Assembly (NCBI RefSeq): GCF_008729015.1
Contig: NZ_RKSM01000003.1
Coordinates: forward strand, 186,001 to 250,000
Reading direction: 5' to 3'
DNA: 64,000 nt
Origin: Haloarcula sp. CBA1129
GTDB lineage: Archaea; Halobacteriota; Halobacteria; Halobacteriales; Haloarculaceae
How positions within the stretch are numbered: position 1 is the stretch's first letter; every line of letters begins with the position of its first letter. Positions 43,714 to 52,708 of the stretch are shown here, one piece after another. Under the pieces are notes generated by a model. The model was not told the origin of the DNA and did not search any database. It was given only the letters and a program-made list of their open reading frames with translations. The translations under genes and the position numbers were made by a program.

Positions 43714-44703
43714 TCAGTCCTGCGTCGAGTACGCGTTCCCGCTGACGACGACACAGTCCTCCTGTGGCCCGTACGGGCGGTACGACTGCGAGCCCGTTCG
43801 GCGACGGCGTACCGACCGAAGCACGTCGGCTTTCACCCACGCGAAGCCGACGACGATGACAGCGAAGCCGATGATAGTCACCGGACCGAGTGTCTCCCCG
43901 AGCAGGAGCCAGCCGCTGATGGCCGTCACTGCCGGGACCACGTAGGAGACCAGACTGGTTTCAGCGGCCCCGACTGTGCTGATCAGGCGGAAGTAGAGGA
44001 GGAACCCGATTGCGCTGGCGACGATGCCAAGATATGCGATTGCCGCGAGCTGTTCGAGCCCAACTGTGACGGTTCCGAGTCGCTCCGAAGGGAGCCCTGC
44101 GCTGACGGCGTGCAGGATGCCCGCACCGAGCAGCGTCATCCAAGCTTGGAGGCTCACGAGCGGGAGCGAACTGGTGTAACGTTCCGTCAGGACTGCGCCG
44201 ACGGCGAAGGCGACAGCCGAACTGATGAGCAGGGCGACGCCGAGTAGCCGGCCACCGACCGCTCCGGGAGTGGGGTTCGCGATGATGACCACACCGATGA
44301 ACCCACAGACAGTGCCGATGAGTTCGTGCGGTCGAGCCCTGTAACTCGGGATCAGCGTCGATGCGAACGCCGGCGTCACAACCGGCGTGAGACTGAGCAG
44401 GATTGCGCCGAAGGAACTCGGGACGTACTGCTGTCCGAGAAACAGGAGTGCGAAGTGTGCACCGATGAGGACAGTGCCGCCGATGAGAATCAGCGACCAG
44501 TCATCGCGGGTCTGTGGGCGCAGTGACCGGCCCCGCCAGAGGGCATAGCCCAGCAGGACGACTGCAGCGATATCGTGTCGGACAGCTGCCAACAGCACCG
44601 GCGGGACGCTTTCGAGACCAGTCTTGATCGCCACAAAGGAAAGTCCCCAGATGAGTGCGAGCGCAGCAAACAGCAAGCCAATATGTCGTGTCGAGCGTGT
44701 CAT
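43714..44703 (-). CDS. EamA family (DMT) transporter, second paralog
   Basis: A 329-residue protein with ten helices in two EamA repeats: FAALALIWGLSFVAIKTGLESVPPVLLAAVRHD, then LVSYVVPAVTAISGWLLLGETLGPVTIIGFAVIVVGFAWV in the second half, with a basic C-terminal tail. Likely exporter of amino acids or metabolites. Paralog of the gene at 17989. Start at 44703 avoids a 23-residue non-conserved leader. It ends 50 bases upstream of the carotenoid-oxygenase relic (separate strand order: both minus). Confidence 0.9.
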   Translation of the reverse strand: MTRSTRHIGLLFAALALIWGLSFVAIKTGLESVPPVLLAAVRHDIAAVVLLGYALWRGRSLRPQTRDDWSLILIGGTVLIGAHFALLFLGQQYVPSSFGAILLSLTPVVTPAFASTLIPSYRARPHELIGTVCGFIGVVIIANPTPGAVGGRLLGVALLISSAVAFAVGAVLTERYTSSLPLVSLQAWMTLLGAGILHAVSAGLPSERLGTVTVGLEQLAAIAYLGIVASAIGFLLYFRLISTVGAAETSLVSYVVPAVTAISGWLLLGETLGPVTIIGFAVIVVGFAWVKADVLRSVRRRRTGSQSYRPYGPQEDCVVVSGNAYSTQD

Positions 44704-45008
44704 TCCAGTAGAGACCAATCGTATGTGCTGGAGGAGTATGAAGCTTCTATCGCCACTGTGACGCACACACACGGCCCCTATCGCCGAATACGCCGTTCAG
44801 AAATTTCGACAAACAGTGTGTGTCCGAAGTACTATCGAAGCCAGTTGTACCGAGACGTATTGTTCTACTCGGGTACGGAACACAGAGTTCTCATTCGGTC
44901 ACCGAACAGTCTCTCAGGTCACTGTCAGTAGCGCAAAAGCGAGGATGCTGCCCACGTCGGCAGCCACGAGTAGCTGCTCCGGGTCAGCGCCCAAGTGTAT
45001 GGCCCGAG

Positions 45009-45278
45009 TCAGGTCGACACCGTGTCGAAATGCCAGCCCGGGTCAGTCCCGGTTTCGTCAATGTGCTCGGATCGGCACGCGGGACAACAGTCAGGGACCG
45101 CGGTTTCGGACCGAGGAACGTACACCGCGCCGTCACACTCCACACAGGCGTCCGCGACGACGGTCACGCAGTCGGCACAGAGATTGAAGTCGTCGACTGT
45201 GAGGTCTCGCAGGGGTTCGAGTTGTTTGTCCAAGAGGTACTCGTCGATAGCCGCCTGACAGTTTTGGCACAGTTGCAT
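45009..45278 (-). CDS. Zinc-ribbon protein with four CxxC knuckles
   Basis: An 89-residue protein with CQNC near the start, CADC in the middle, CVEC and CPAC, enough for two zinc sites. Between them lies DEYLLDKQLEPLRDLTVDDF, a helical linker. Family unknown; zinc-ribbon proteins of this size in haloarchaea are thought to bind nucleic acid or partner proteins. Start at 45278 (MQLCQNC) chosen over 45311 because the conserved Cys begins there. Confidence 0.7.
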   Translation of the reverse strand: MQLCQNCQAAIDEYLLDKQLEPLRDLTVDDFNLCADCVTVVADACVECDGAVYVPRSETAVPDCCPACRSEHIDETGTDPGWHFDTVST

Positions 45279-45403
45279 AGCGATCCAACTTGACGCATGA
45301 TACCGTGACACAAATAGTTGCTGCCCGGTTATCGATTGTGAAGTTACCGGCGGGTCGCTATCCGATGACAGAACCGACGAGCAGTGACAGCTACAGGTGA
45401 GAG

Positions 45404-46027
45404 TTACGGTGCACGGAACACGCGAATGGTGTCCCGGGACGTGGGTTCCCGAATGAGTTGCGCGAACCCGAGTTCCGAGAACACCTGCTTCCAGTTGCGG
45501 TGATACAGCGGAAACTCGTCATTGACGTAGCTTACAGCAGTATCCTCGCGTCCACGTTCGGGGCTGTTACCCTCGTTTTCGGCGATTACGAGGAGGTCAC
45601 CCGCAATGCGAGCGATCTCTTCAAACACCCACGCATCGTCCGGATGGATGTGCTGGAGCGTCTCAACCGAGTAGACGACATCGAAGGCGTCGTCCTCGAA
45701 CTCGGTGACGATGTCCTCCAGCGCTCCGGTGTGGAACGTCCCCGAGTCCGCGAGCCGAGGGTAGTGCTCGGCCATCACGTCGAAGGATTCGTCGTTGATG
45801 TCGATACCCGTGAGATTCGCATAGCCGTTGTTCTTGAGGTGTGCCAGATGCCGGCCCGAACCACACCCCAGTTCGATGATCCGGGCGTCATCCTGAACGT
45901 AGTGGTCGAGCACGTTGCGCAGCGTCTTACTCACTTCGTTCGGTCCGATTTCAGCGTAGTACGCCGGCGAGAACTTCCCGGAGCGGGAGGCCCAGTCGTC
46001 GCGAACGTCGTCCGGGTCCATACCCAT
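45404..46027 (-). CDS. Class I SAM-dependent methyltransferase
   Basis: A 207-residue enzyme. Motif I is IIELGCGSGRHLAHLKNNGY near 49-68, the acidic loop TGIDINDESF, and motif IV FDVVYSVETLQHIHPDDAWVF. A final aromatic segment (PLYHRNWKQVFSELGF) is usual for this family. Acceptor unknown. Start is the first Met of the conserved part; the next upstream base run is AT-rich. Confidence 0.85.
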   Translation of the reverse strand: MGMDPDDVRDDWASRSGKFSPAYYAEIGPNEVSKTLRNVLDHYVQDDARIIELGCGSGRHLAHLKNNGYANLTGIDINDESFDVMAEHYPRLADSGTFHTGALEDIVTEFEDDAFDVVYSVETLQHIHPDDAWVFEEIARIAGDLLVIAENEGNSPERGREDTAVSYVNDEFPLYHRNWKQVFSELGFAQLIREPTSRDTIRVFRAP

Positions 46028-46158
46028 CGTACAGTGTTGCAGAATAAATGTACCACGAAGTGCGTGTCAGACGGCCGTGGGCGCAGTCGGGACGTCACAG
46101 TGCACAGTTCTACAAGTGGCCTCTCCGGCCAGACTCACAGCGCTGCCAGTGTCGCGGC

Positions 46159-46446
46159 CTACGGCTCGTACTGGAGCAATCGGTCGGCCCGCGTTTCAAG
46201 CTCCGTTTCGTCGATTTCTCCCGACGCGTACTGCTGTTTCAGCGTCTCCAGTGAGTCCGGCTCAGCGGTCACCTCACGCTGTAGCTGTACGTACAGCAGG
46301 ACCCCTATCGCCACAGCAGCGATGACGAACGCTACGAACAGTAGCCACCAGCCACCCGGAGCCATGCCCATGCCCGTTGCCCCACCGTGGGGCCCCATCG
46401 GTCCGTGTTGGAGTAGCGTAGTTGTTGGCAGTAGCATCTGGGACAC
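46159..46446 (-). CDS. SHOCT domain membrane protein
   Basis: A 95-residue protein. One hydrophobic helix at about 33-53 (WWLLFVAFVIAAVAIGVLLYV) is followed by a SHOCT domain, LETLKQQYASGEIDETELETR, at the C-terminus. The N-terminus is Gly/Met/Pro-rich. SHOCT domains act as oligomerisation or membrane-associated modules. No particular role known. Confidence 0.82.
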   Translation of the reverse strand: MSQMLLPTTTLLQHGPMGPHGGATGMGMAPGGWWLLFVAFVIAAVAIGVLLYVQLQREVTAEPDSLETLKQQYASGEIDETELETRADRLLQYEP

Positions 46447-46589
46447 CTCTATGTATAGCTACGGGCCCCACAGCATAATGACGTACGCTGGTTCCCACGG
46501 ACTGAGAACTCAGCACGGACCGAGCGGCCGTGAATGAAGCGCTGAGGGTGATTCTGGAGCAGTGGTATCAGTGGGTCGTGACACCTGTT

Positions 46590-47024
46590 TCACCCGACTC
46601 GGAATTCCCGTCCGTACCAGTCATCGATTCGAAGTTCATACGGCGTCGTCGTCGATGTATCGTCCCAGCTGACTGGGTTGGGGGCGAACTGTGTGTTGCT
46701 GGCCAGCGAGGCAAGTGCCGGCTCTACCTCGCCGTACGTCGCCTCTACCAGCTCACCCGTAACCACGACACTCCGCCACACGGATTTAGGTTCCGTCTCT
46801 TCATACACCGTGAATCCGACCGTGGCGTCCGCCGTCAGATAGCGGTGTTTTTGACTCTCCTCGCTCTCTGAGAGGTGAAACGCCAGACTATCCGTCGCCG
46901 GGTCGTACCCGAACGCGACCGGAACCGGATACGGGGCCGCCCCTGTCGGGCCAGACAGTGCCAGCACGCCGATTCCGTTGTCAGTGAGGACGTCGACGAC
47001 CGCTTCGTCACGTAATTCTCGCAT
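46590..47024 (-). CDS. Pyridoxamine 5'-phosphate oxidase-like FMN-binding protein
   Basis: A 144-residue split-barrel protein. Features of the PNPOx-like/nitroimidazole-resistance group: VLTDNGIGVLALSGPTGAAPYPVPVAFGYD, LAFHLSESEESQKHRYL, ATVGFTVYEETEP and SVVVTGELVEA. The alternative upstream ATG (47048) adds eight residues; 47024 (MRELRDEAVV) is preferred. Members bind FMN or F420 and reduce small quinones or nitro compounds. Confidence 0.85.
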   Translation of the reverse strand: MRELRDEAVVDVLTDNGIGVLALSGPTGAAPYPVPVAFGYDPATDSLAFHLSESEESQKHRYLTADATVGFTVYEETEPKSVWRSVVVTGELVEATYGEVEPALASLASNTQFAPNPVSWDDTSTTTPYELRIDDWYGREFRVG

Positions 47025-47126
47025 CCCGAATGCAATGTTAACTGGCAACTACTTGGAAAGCAGACCGCATTTTCACTCGGTGGGAACGTGAGAGTTACTT
47101 TTCAAATAATGGGTAACAGAACAGGT

Positions 47127-48962
47127 ATGGGCACAGACTCGACGGGGAAGTTCGCCGAGTGGGATGAAGAACGGTACAGCACAAATGTCGAGCGGTTCGA
47201 CGAGCAGCACAAGCGCCTGTTCGGGCTGCTGAACGACCTCCACACGGCGATGAACGAGGGCCATTCCGAGGAAGAAGTTGGTGACATTCTCCGGGAACTC
47301 GAACGATACACGGAGTATCATTTCGGTGACGAAGAGGAGTTCATGCAGAACTGTGGCTACGCCATGGACTGCAGCGACTGTTTCTACAACCACCGTGAAA
47401 TGCACGAGGAGTTCGCTGGGAAAGTGCGAGAGCTTCGCGAGAAACACGAGAACGGAGAGTACGTCACGATGGAGGTCTTGACAGTTGCTCGGGATTGGCT
47501 CGATGCACATATCGCCGCTGGCGATGAGGACCAGAACTACGCTGACTACTTCGAGACGGAGGTCAGCGACGACTACGAGTACGAACCCGGCCAGCTCTAT
47601 CATGACCGAACGGCATCAGAAGACCCGGTCCCAGTTGACCGCCAGAGCGAAGACGCCGGCGTGCGTCTCGACAGCGATATCTACGACGGCGGCTCGCTTT
47701 CAGTCCCGGAGGGGTCAGTAGCGGCTTGGTTCGAAGACATCGTGTCGGAACACGGAGACCGGACCGCAGCGCTCGTCAGAGATAACGGCGAGTTCGTCGA
47801 ACGGAGTTTCGAGGAGATGGCCGAGCGGGCGAAAGCAGTCGCGGGCGGGCTCCTCTCGACGGAACTTCGCCCCGGGGACCGACTGGCCATCAGAGCACAG
47901 TCCCAGTACAAGTGGTCCGTGCTCGACTTGGCCTGTCATTTCGCCGGGCTTGTCCCGGTTGCACTCTACCCGTCTGCAAGCGACGACCGGGCAGCCCAGA
48001 TTATCGAGCGGACCGGCGCAGTCGGACTCGTGGCAGCCGGAGGCGTGGCCGAGGACCTCACGATGGCAGTCGAAACTGTCCTCGAGTTCGACGATCTACC
48101 GACTGCTGAGGCGAGAGTGCTTCCCGGCCTCCAGACTGACGGAGACGAGGTTGCGACAGTCGCGTTCGACGTGGCTTCCCCTGCAGAGAAGGCCGGCTGC
48201 GCGCTGACACACCGGAATCTGCTGGCAGCAGCAGCGAGCCTCCGCGAGGAACTTCCTGCCGGTCCCGGGGCGACGGGGACCTGTTCGCTCCCGCTGGCAC
48301 ACATCTACCAACGTGTCGCGACGTACTACCTCTGGGCGACGGGAAGCGCCGTCGCCTACCTCGGAGCCGAGGCGTTCATCGACCAGCTCGCGGCGGTAAA
48401 GCCGGACGTGCTTGTCGGTGTCCCGAAGATGTACCAGCAGCTCTACGGGACGATACAGGACCGTCTCGGCGACATGGGCTGGATGAAGCGGAAGGTCGGC
48501 GGTCGAGTTGCATCCTACGGGCAGGGAATCGTCGAAGGACGGGGAACGCCGCTGAAATACAGGGCCGCCAAGCGGCTCGTGTACAAGCCGCTCCGGAAAG
48601 AGGCGGGATTATCGAACCTCAGATACGCCCTCTCCGGGACCGGCCAGCTCGACGATCATCTGCTGTACTTCTTCCGAGGGCTGGGCGTTCCGATATGCGA
48701 GCTCTACGGCTCCGTCGGAACAACTGGTGTCGGCGCACTGAACCCGGCGGAGTCCTTCGTGGAGGGGTCAATCGGCGACCCGATGCCGGGCGTGGAAATC
48801 GCTGTCTCCGAAAGCAGGGAAATACTGGTCCGTGGCCCGACTGTCCTCGGTGGGTTCCTCGACGGTGACCAAAGTGGCGCACAAACGCTCCGGGACGACT
48901 GGTACCACACCGGCGAAGTCGGTGAGGTGGGGCCGGACGGCGAGCTGTCGCTCGCCGAGTGA
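47127..48962 (+). CDS. Hemerythrin domain fused to a degenerate AMP-binding (acyl-CoA synthetase-like) domain
   Basis: A 611-residue two-domain protein. Residues 1-145 are a complete bacteriohemerythrin: di-iron ligands His28, His65, Glu69, His89, His93, His128 and Asp133, with Cys76, Cys82 and Cys85 nearby. After a linker, residues about 195-611 follow the long-chain acyl-CoA synthetase pattern (PLAHIYQRVATYYLW, KPDVLVGVPKMYQQLY, ELYGSVGTTG). The ATP-binding loop YTSGTTG-PKG is replaced by AFDVASPAEKAGC (about 346-358), TGD is TGE, and the C-terminal subdomain with the catalytic Lys is absent. It is probably an oxygen-binding protein with an acyl- or CoA-binding, non-adenylating domain. A TATA-like element near 47099-47110 supports a leaderless start at 47127. 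Confidence 0.85.
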   Translation: MGTDSTGKFAEWDEERYSTNVERFDEQHKRLFGLLNDLHTAMNEGHSEEEVGDILRELERYTEYHFGDEEEFMQNCGYAMDCSDCFYNHREMHEEFAGKVRELREKHENGEYVTMEVLTVARDWLDAHIAAGDEDQNYADYFETEVSDDYEYEPGQLYHDRTASEDPVPVDRQSEDAGVRLDSDIYDGGSLSVPEGSVAAWFEDIVSEHGDRTAALVRDNGEFVERSFEEMAERAKAVAGGLLSTELRPGDRLAIRAQSQYKWSVLDLACHFAGLVPVALYPSASDDRAAQIIERTGAVGLVAAGGVAEDLTMAVETVLEFDDLPTAEARVLPGLQTDGDEVATVAFDVASPAEKAGCALTHRNLLAAAASLREELPAGPGATGTCSLPLAHIYQRVATYYLWATGSAVAYLGAEAFIDQLAAVKPDVLVGVPKMYQQLYGTIQDRLGDMGWMKRKVGGRVASYGQGIVEGRGTPLKYRAAKRLVYKPLRKEAGLSNLRYALSGTGQLDDHLLYFFRGLGVPICELYGSVGTTGVGALNPAESFVEGSIGDPMPGVEIAVSESREILVRGPTVLGGFLDGDQSGAQTLRDDWYHTGEVGEVGPDGELSLAE

Positions 48963-49031
48963 GCGCGTTCAGACGGTCGGCAAGCACTCCTGTTTACCGT
49001 TCGATCAAGTGAAATTGTGGTTCAGGCTATC

Positions 49032-49505
49032 TCAGACGACCCGGGACCCGAGTGCGACAAGTGGCACGAGAACGAGCAGATACGCGGCCGCCGAAATCGC
49101 CCAGTCGCGTCGGATATCCGCCATCCGAGTCGACGGGAGCCGGGACCGCGGGAGCACGACGAAGACGAAGAAACCGACCATTAGCGTGTAAAGGACAGCA
49201 GCAGCGACTACTGTCGCAAGTATCGACTGCCCACCTACGAGCCCTTCACTGGTGAGAAGCATCCAGACGAACAGCGGGCCAGTCAGCCAGCCAGCGATGT
49301 AATGGACCACGCTCGCGAGTCGCTCTGGGGCATCCTCTGGAACGGTGTTCGTCAACACACCTGACGCAATGAACGGCGCTGTTTCGCCTTCCGGCAGTCT
49401 GGCCATCACCAAGTCCATCGCGACCGTCGCGGCGACACTGGCAACAACACCGATAACAAACCGGAATGACACCGTAAGCGTCGTGACGAGAAGTGCCGAC
49501 TGCAT
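49032..49505 (-). CDS. Four-helix membrane protein, conserved in haloarchaea (DUF6789-like)
   Basis: A 157-residue protein with about four membrane helices. The first helix region (FRFVIGVVASVAATVAMDLVMARLP) is followed by VPEDAPERLASVVHYIAGWL and TGPLFVWMLL. The layout resembles the haloarchaeal DUF6789-type proteins, though the family label is from memory. Function unknown. It lies between the hemerythrin fusion and the next unknown gene. Confidence 0.65.
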   Translation of the reverse strand: MQSALLVTTLTVSFRFVIGVVASVAATVAMDLVMARLPEGETAPFIASGVLTNTVPEDAPERLASVVHYIAGWLTGPLFVWMLLTSEGLVGGQSILATVVAAAVLYTLMVGFFVFVVLPRSRLPSTRMADIRRDWAISAAAYLLVLVPLVALGSRVV

Positions 49506-49611
49506 GTCTTTTTGACAGGACCGGGCCGTATTCTGTCTGGCGGTTCAGACCGACAGTGATACCGATTTGTTGGGTGCGAAAGCCTGTGAGGCCGTCCCCC
49601 GTAGTGACTTC

Positions 49612-50382
49612 ATGCGCACACAAGACGCGGGACATCGGGCCGCGGCAGTAGCCGCCATTGCTGACCGCGATTACCGTCGCGCTGGAGACGAGTACACACG
49701 GGCCGGGTGGCGAGTTCTTTCGGACCCACGAGAAGGTCTCGGCCCCTTTAGCGCCGATGAGAAAGGATGGGTCGGCGACGGGCTCCAGTACCTCGCGACG
49801 AGCGCAGTCTGTTACCGGGTCGCTGGACAGGACACGCGCGCCACCCGCCGCGGCGTCGAAGGGGTCGCCGTAGCGAAAGATCTGGGCAACGGGCTCGAAC
49901 ACCCCGTTCAGCACGCCTGCCTCAAGGAGTTCGTCGGAGACTTCCGAGCAGTCGCAGGACTCGACGGTGTCGAGGCGGCGTACCGCGAAGCGGAATCGGC
50001 CTACAAGGACGCTGGAAGTGCTGTTGACAACCCGCAAGCGTGGGGGACGACGCCGCTGTTCGAGGCCGCTGCGACCCTCATCCAGCAAGTCGCCCGTGGC
50101 CCCGCTAACGGCGAAATCGCTCTTCCCTGGGAAGACCTCCATGGCGCGGATCCTGACGACCCCGGTAGCTTCCTCGCACAGCGAGCCATCGTCAAACGAC
50201 AACGGTTCCCTAGTCTCATCGAGCAGGTGATCGACGACGGCTTCCTCCCCACGCCTCGCGGAACCACAGAGTACGACACCGACCACCACCGCTGTCCGCA
50301 CTGTGACTCGACAGACGTGAACTGGGTCGCAGAGAGCGTTGTCTGCCTTCGGTGTTCCCGTCCGACGGCAGAAACAAACTGA
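49612..50382 (+). CDS. Haloarchaeal protein with C-terminal zinc ribbon, unknown function
   Basis: A 256-residue acidic protein. The first 190 residues are helical (HRAAAVAAIADRDYRRAGDEYTRAG and similar), consistent with a TPR-like or alpha-solenoid fold. The C-terminus has CPHCDSTDVNWVAESVVCLRC, one zinc ribbon. No family recognised. Start ATG 49612 follows a stop-free leader of 15 codons that does not look coding. Confidence 0.62.
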   Translation: MRTQDAGHRAAAVAAIADRDYRRAGDEYTRAGWRVLSDPREGLGPFSADEKGWVGDGLQYLATSAVCYRVAGQDTRATRRGVEGVAVAKDLGNGLEHPVQHACLKEFVGDFRAVAGLDGVEAAYREAESAYKDAGSAVDNPQAWGTTPLFEAAATLIQQVARGPANGEIALPWEDLHGADPDDPGSFLAQRAIVKRQRFPSLIEQVIDDGFLPTPRGTTEYDTDHHRCPHCDSTDVNWVAESVVCLRCSRPTAETN

Positions 50383-50593
50383 GACAGAACGTCTGCTTCC
50401 AGAGATGTCGGTATACCGCATCTAAAGATTCAGATAGTCGCTTTTTAGCACTAAATAGCCAGATGTGAGATTGTCTGGGAGATATACCAAGAATACAGTA
50501 TCTGCCGTATCTGTTTTGAGTGTATATGTATTTACTTGTGTTGATAGTACTTGAGGATTTTCGAAAGTAGATGTATATGGAGGTCTGGGAAAG

Positions 50594-51442
50594 TCACGTT
50601 GTCGGTTCGGTCGACTCGGGCAGTGAGGGCGAGTCGGGGCGTGCTTCGACCAGAAGTCGCCGATTAACAATGTGCTCAACGACAGTAGTGCTATCGAGAA
50701 TTTCCGTCTCACCGTCGTGGGTTTCTGGCTCGCCGGCGTACCGCCGTATCTTGAACGAATCCATCGCGTTCCGGTTCTCCGAGACTGGCTCGATAACTTC
50801 GAGATACTCGTCGGTGGTAGTGTTGTGATAGGTTTCGTCTGTGGCAAAGCCAACGACGGGGACATCCACAGGCCACTCCCATGCGAACGCCCGAAGATAC
50901 TGGTCGAACTGCCAGACGAGATGCGCCGGGTCGAGGTCGTCATCAAGCGCACCCACAGCGGCTGAATCGAGTGTCCGGTCCCAGTAATCGACGACGCAAT
51001 CCTTGAGGTCTTCCTGTAGACAGTCGTCAACAAGCTTCTGTTCGATCGGATAGCCGATTTCGATGGCAACGATGGCGTGTCGGTCGAGATGGGTGAGACA
51101 GCGCTGGCACTCGATCTCAAACACAGACAGACCAAGTGGGTTATCCGCAGTCAGATGTGCCAGTTCGTTCCCACAACTGGGGCACCAGAGAAACAACACC
51201 CCATTGTCTGCACCGGTCAGCTCGCCTAGGACAGTCAGGTCATCAAATGCGGTGTCGGGCTCCTTCGTCCGGGACTCGGATGACGACTCCGGAACGGTCT
51301 CTGCGGCATCGTCCGCATATTTCGCCAGCTTTCGGTCTTTCAGCAGCGACTTGATAACCGAATCATGCGAGGAGTGGGACTCCGTGTCACGTATCTTCTC
51401 GATCTGTTCTTTCGTCCAATCTCGCACGCGGATAGTTGCCAT
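50594..51442 (-). CDS. RHH-like protein with central zinc ribbon, unknown function
   Basis: A 282-residue protein. The N-terminus (ATIRVRDWTKEQIEKIRDTE then SHDSVIKSLLKDRKL) has the beta-strand-helix-helix pattern of ribbon-helix-helix proteins. A middle segment has CPSC and CQRC (zinc ribbon). The C-terminal half is helical and rich in acidic and aromatic residues. No family assigned; a DNA-binding role through the RHH is possible. It is followed downstream (50383-50593) by a very AT-rich stretch. Confidence 0.62.
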   Translation of the reverse strand: MATIRVRDWTKEQIEKIRDTESHSSHDSVIKSLLKDRKLAKYADDAAETVPESSSESRTKEPDTAFDDLTVLGELTGADNGVLFLWCPSCGNELAHLTADNPLGLSVFEIECQRCLTHLDRHAIVAIEIGYPIEQKLVDDCLQEDLKDCVVDYWDRTLDSAAVGALDDDLDPAHLVWQFDQYLRAFAWEWPVDVPVVGFATDETYHNTTTDEYLEVIEPVSENRNAMDSFKIRRYAGEPETHDGETEILDSTTVVEHIVNRRLLVEARPDSPSLPESTEPTT

Positions 51443-51528
51443 TTAACACACGTTCAAACCGGGCTACAAAAACAGTTTCCATTGATGATGATAGTTAATC
51501 TTCGCGCGCACCCACCGCGTAGGGATCG

Positions 51529-52455
51529 TCAATGACTGGCTGCAGTGATACGGCGCTTGATTTCGGCGTTCGAGACACGTATCTGGTTGGCTGCCAGCCG
51601 ATGGGTAACGAGGTCAAGCAGATCCAGTTCCGACAGTAGTCGCCGGGCATGTGTCTGGTTCAAATCGAGACGCTGGGTCACCTCGTCCAGAGAGGTGGAC
51701 TGAGTAACAGTCTGTGCGAGTTCGGCCACAGTCACGTCCTGTGAGATGCCGAGTCCATCCGCGACGAGATTGTCGTCGCTGTCCTGAGAATCCGCCTCGG
51801 CGAGCAACGCAGCGACAGACCGGGCACCCAGTCCGTCCGGTTCTTCGGGCTGACTATTGTCGCCCGCCCTGTCGTCAGAAGGGTCTGACTCGCCAGAGGA
51901 GCTTGCATCGATATCGGTATCGGAATCTGCCTGCACGTCTGCAAGACTGAGTCCGCCTGCCTGTGGCGTCGTATCAGTCGGGTCGTGGATATCGTACTCC
52001 ACCATATACCGACGGACCGTTTCGGAGGTCACGTCGGCGTCAAGCGCCTCGGTCATCTCCGGGAACGTATCGCAGGCGTCGTAGGCTGCCTGAAGTGCTT
52101 CGGGGTCTTTGTATGCTGGCACGGAATCCGACTGCGAGAGGGACTGTGCCAGTTCAGTGGACGCCTCCCCTTGATCTGACGGTGGCACCGGTATGTCAGT
52201 TCCGACTGGGACAGTCACCGTCACGTCGATCTCAATCCGCTTATCAGTCACATCGAACTCCTCAGCGTCGACAGAGACGTCATCGTGTATCGATACCCCG
52301 CCGAATACCGGCGTCGCGAGCGTCAGGTCAGCACTGATTTCGTCGTTATCCGCGGTCGTCTGGCCCCTGACTGAGACTGATTTGACCTCAGTGTCAGACG
52401 AATCGAGGCATTCGAGCACCTGCGTGAACGTCTCAAAGGCGTCACTGACTACCAT
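51529..52455 (-). CDS. HTH-containing protein, unknown function
   Basis: A 308-residue very acidic protein. A beta-rich N-terminal part (about 20-95: VKSVSVRGQTTADNDEISAD, IDVTVTVPVGTDIPV) is followed by an HTH-like segment YKDPEALQAAYDACDTFPEMTEALDADVTSETVRRYMVEY and, after a long Asp/Ser-rich linker, a second HTH-like segment near the end (TSLDEVTQRLDLNQTHARRLLSELDLLDLV). Both elements suggest DNA binding. Function unknown. The start at 52455 was preferred over 52470. Confidence 0.6.
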   Translation of the reverse strand: MVVSDAFETFTQVLECLDSSDTEVKSVSVRGQTTADNDEISADLTLATPVFGGVSIHDDVSVDAEEFDVTDKRIEIDVTVTVPVGTDIPVPPSDQGEASTELAQSLSQSDSVPAYKDPEALQAAYDACDTFPEMTEALDADVTSETVRRYMVEYDIHDPTDTTPQAGGLSLADVQADSDTDIDASSSGESDPSDDRAGDNSQPEEPDGLGARSVAALLAEADSQDSDDNLVADGLGISQDVTVAELAQTVTQSTSLDEVTQRLDLNQTHARRLLSELDLLDLVTHRLAANQIRVSNAEIKRRITAASH

Positions 52456-52562
52456 ATGACACCCACGCACACAGTCCCACTATTACATACGGGAACCGGA
52501 AACATTTGCGACCGTACACTGCAGAGACGGATTTCCCCCGTCAACCCCGCTATGGTCGAAAT

Positions 52563-52593
52563 ACCGTGTGTACAGAATGTGCACACTAACGGT
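52563..52593. repeat. Inverted repeat ACCGTGTG...CACAC-TA-ACGGT
   Basis: Stem ACCGTGTG pairs with CACAC and ACGGT, with a TA bulge. First of three palindromes in this gap. Confidence 0.45.
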
Positions 52594-52618
52594 AAAATCG
52601 AAATATCGGCCTTTGTTT

Positions 52619-52635
52619 TACACCCTTAGGGTGTA
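52619..52635. promoter_or_regulatory. Palindrome TACACCC-TTA-GGGTGTA
   Basis: Seven-base perfect arms around TTA. Its core is repeated imperfectly in the palindrome at 52686, 70 bp away (centre to centre). Confidence 0.5.
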
Positions 52636-52685
52636 GTTATTTTAGTGGACACAGAGGGGCTTTCTGAGAGTTATCGAGGAAATAA

Positions 52686-52708
52686 GTATACACCCTAAGA
52701 GTGTATAC
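52686..52708. promoter_or_regulatory. Palindrome GTATACAC-N7-GTGTATAC
   Basis: Eight-base perfect arms and a spacer of seven (CCTAAGA). It shares TACACCCTAAG-like core with 52619-52635, so one protein may bind both, or each acts as a terminator hairpin. Confidence 0.5.

Noticed and set aside
50422-51135. 237-codon minus-strand open frame
   Set aside because: Overlaps the 282-residue RHH/zinc-ribbon gene on the same strand in another frame; Ser/Arg-rich shadow.
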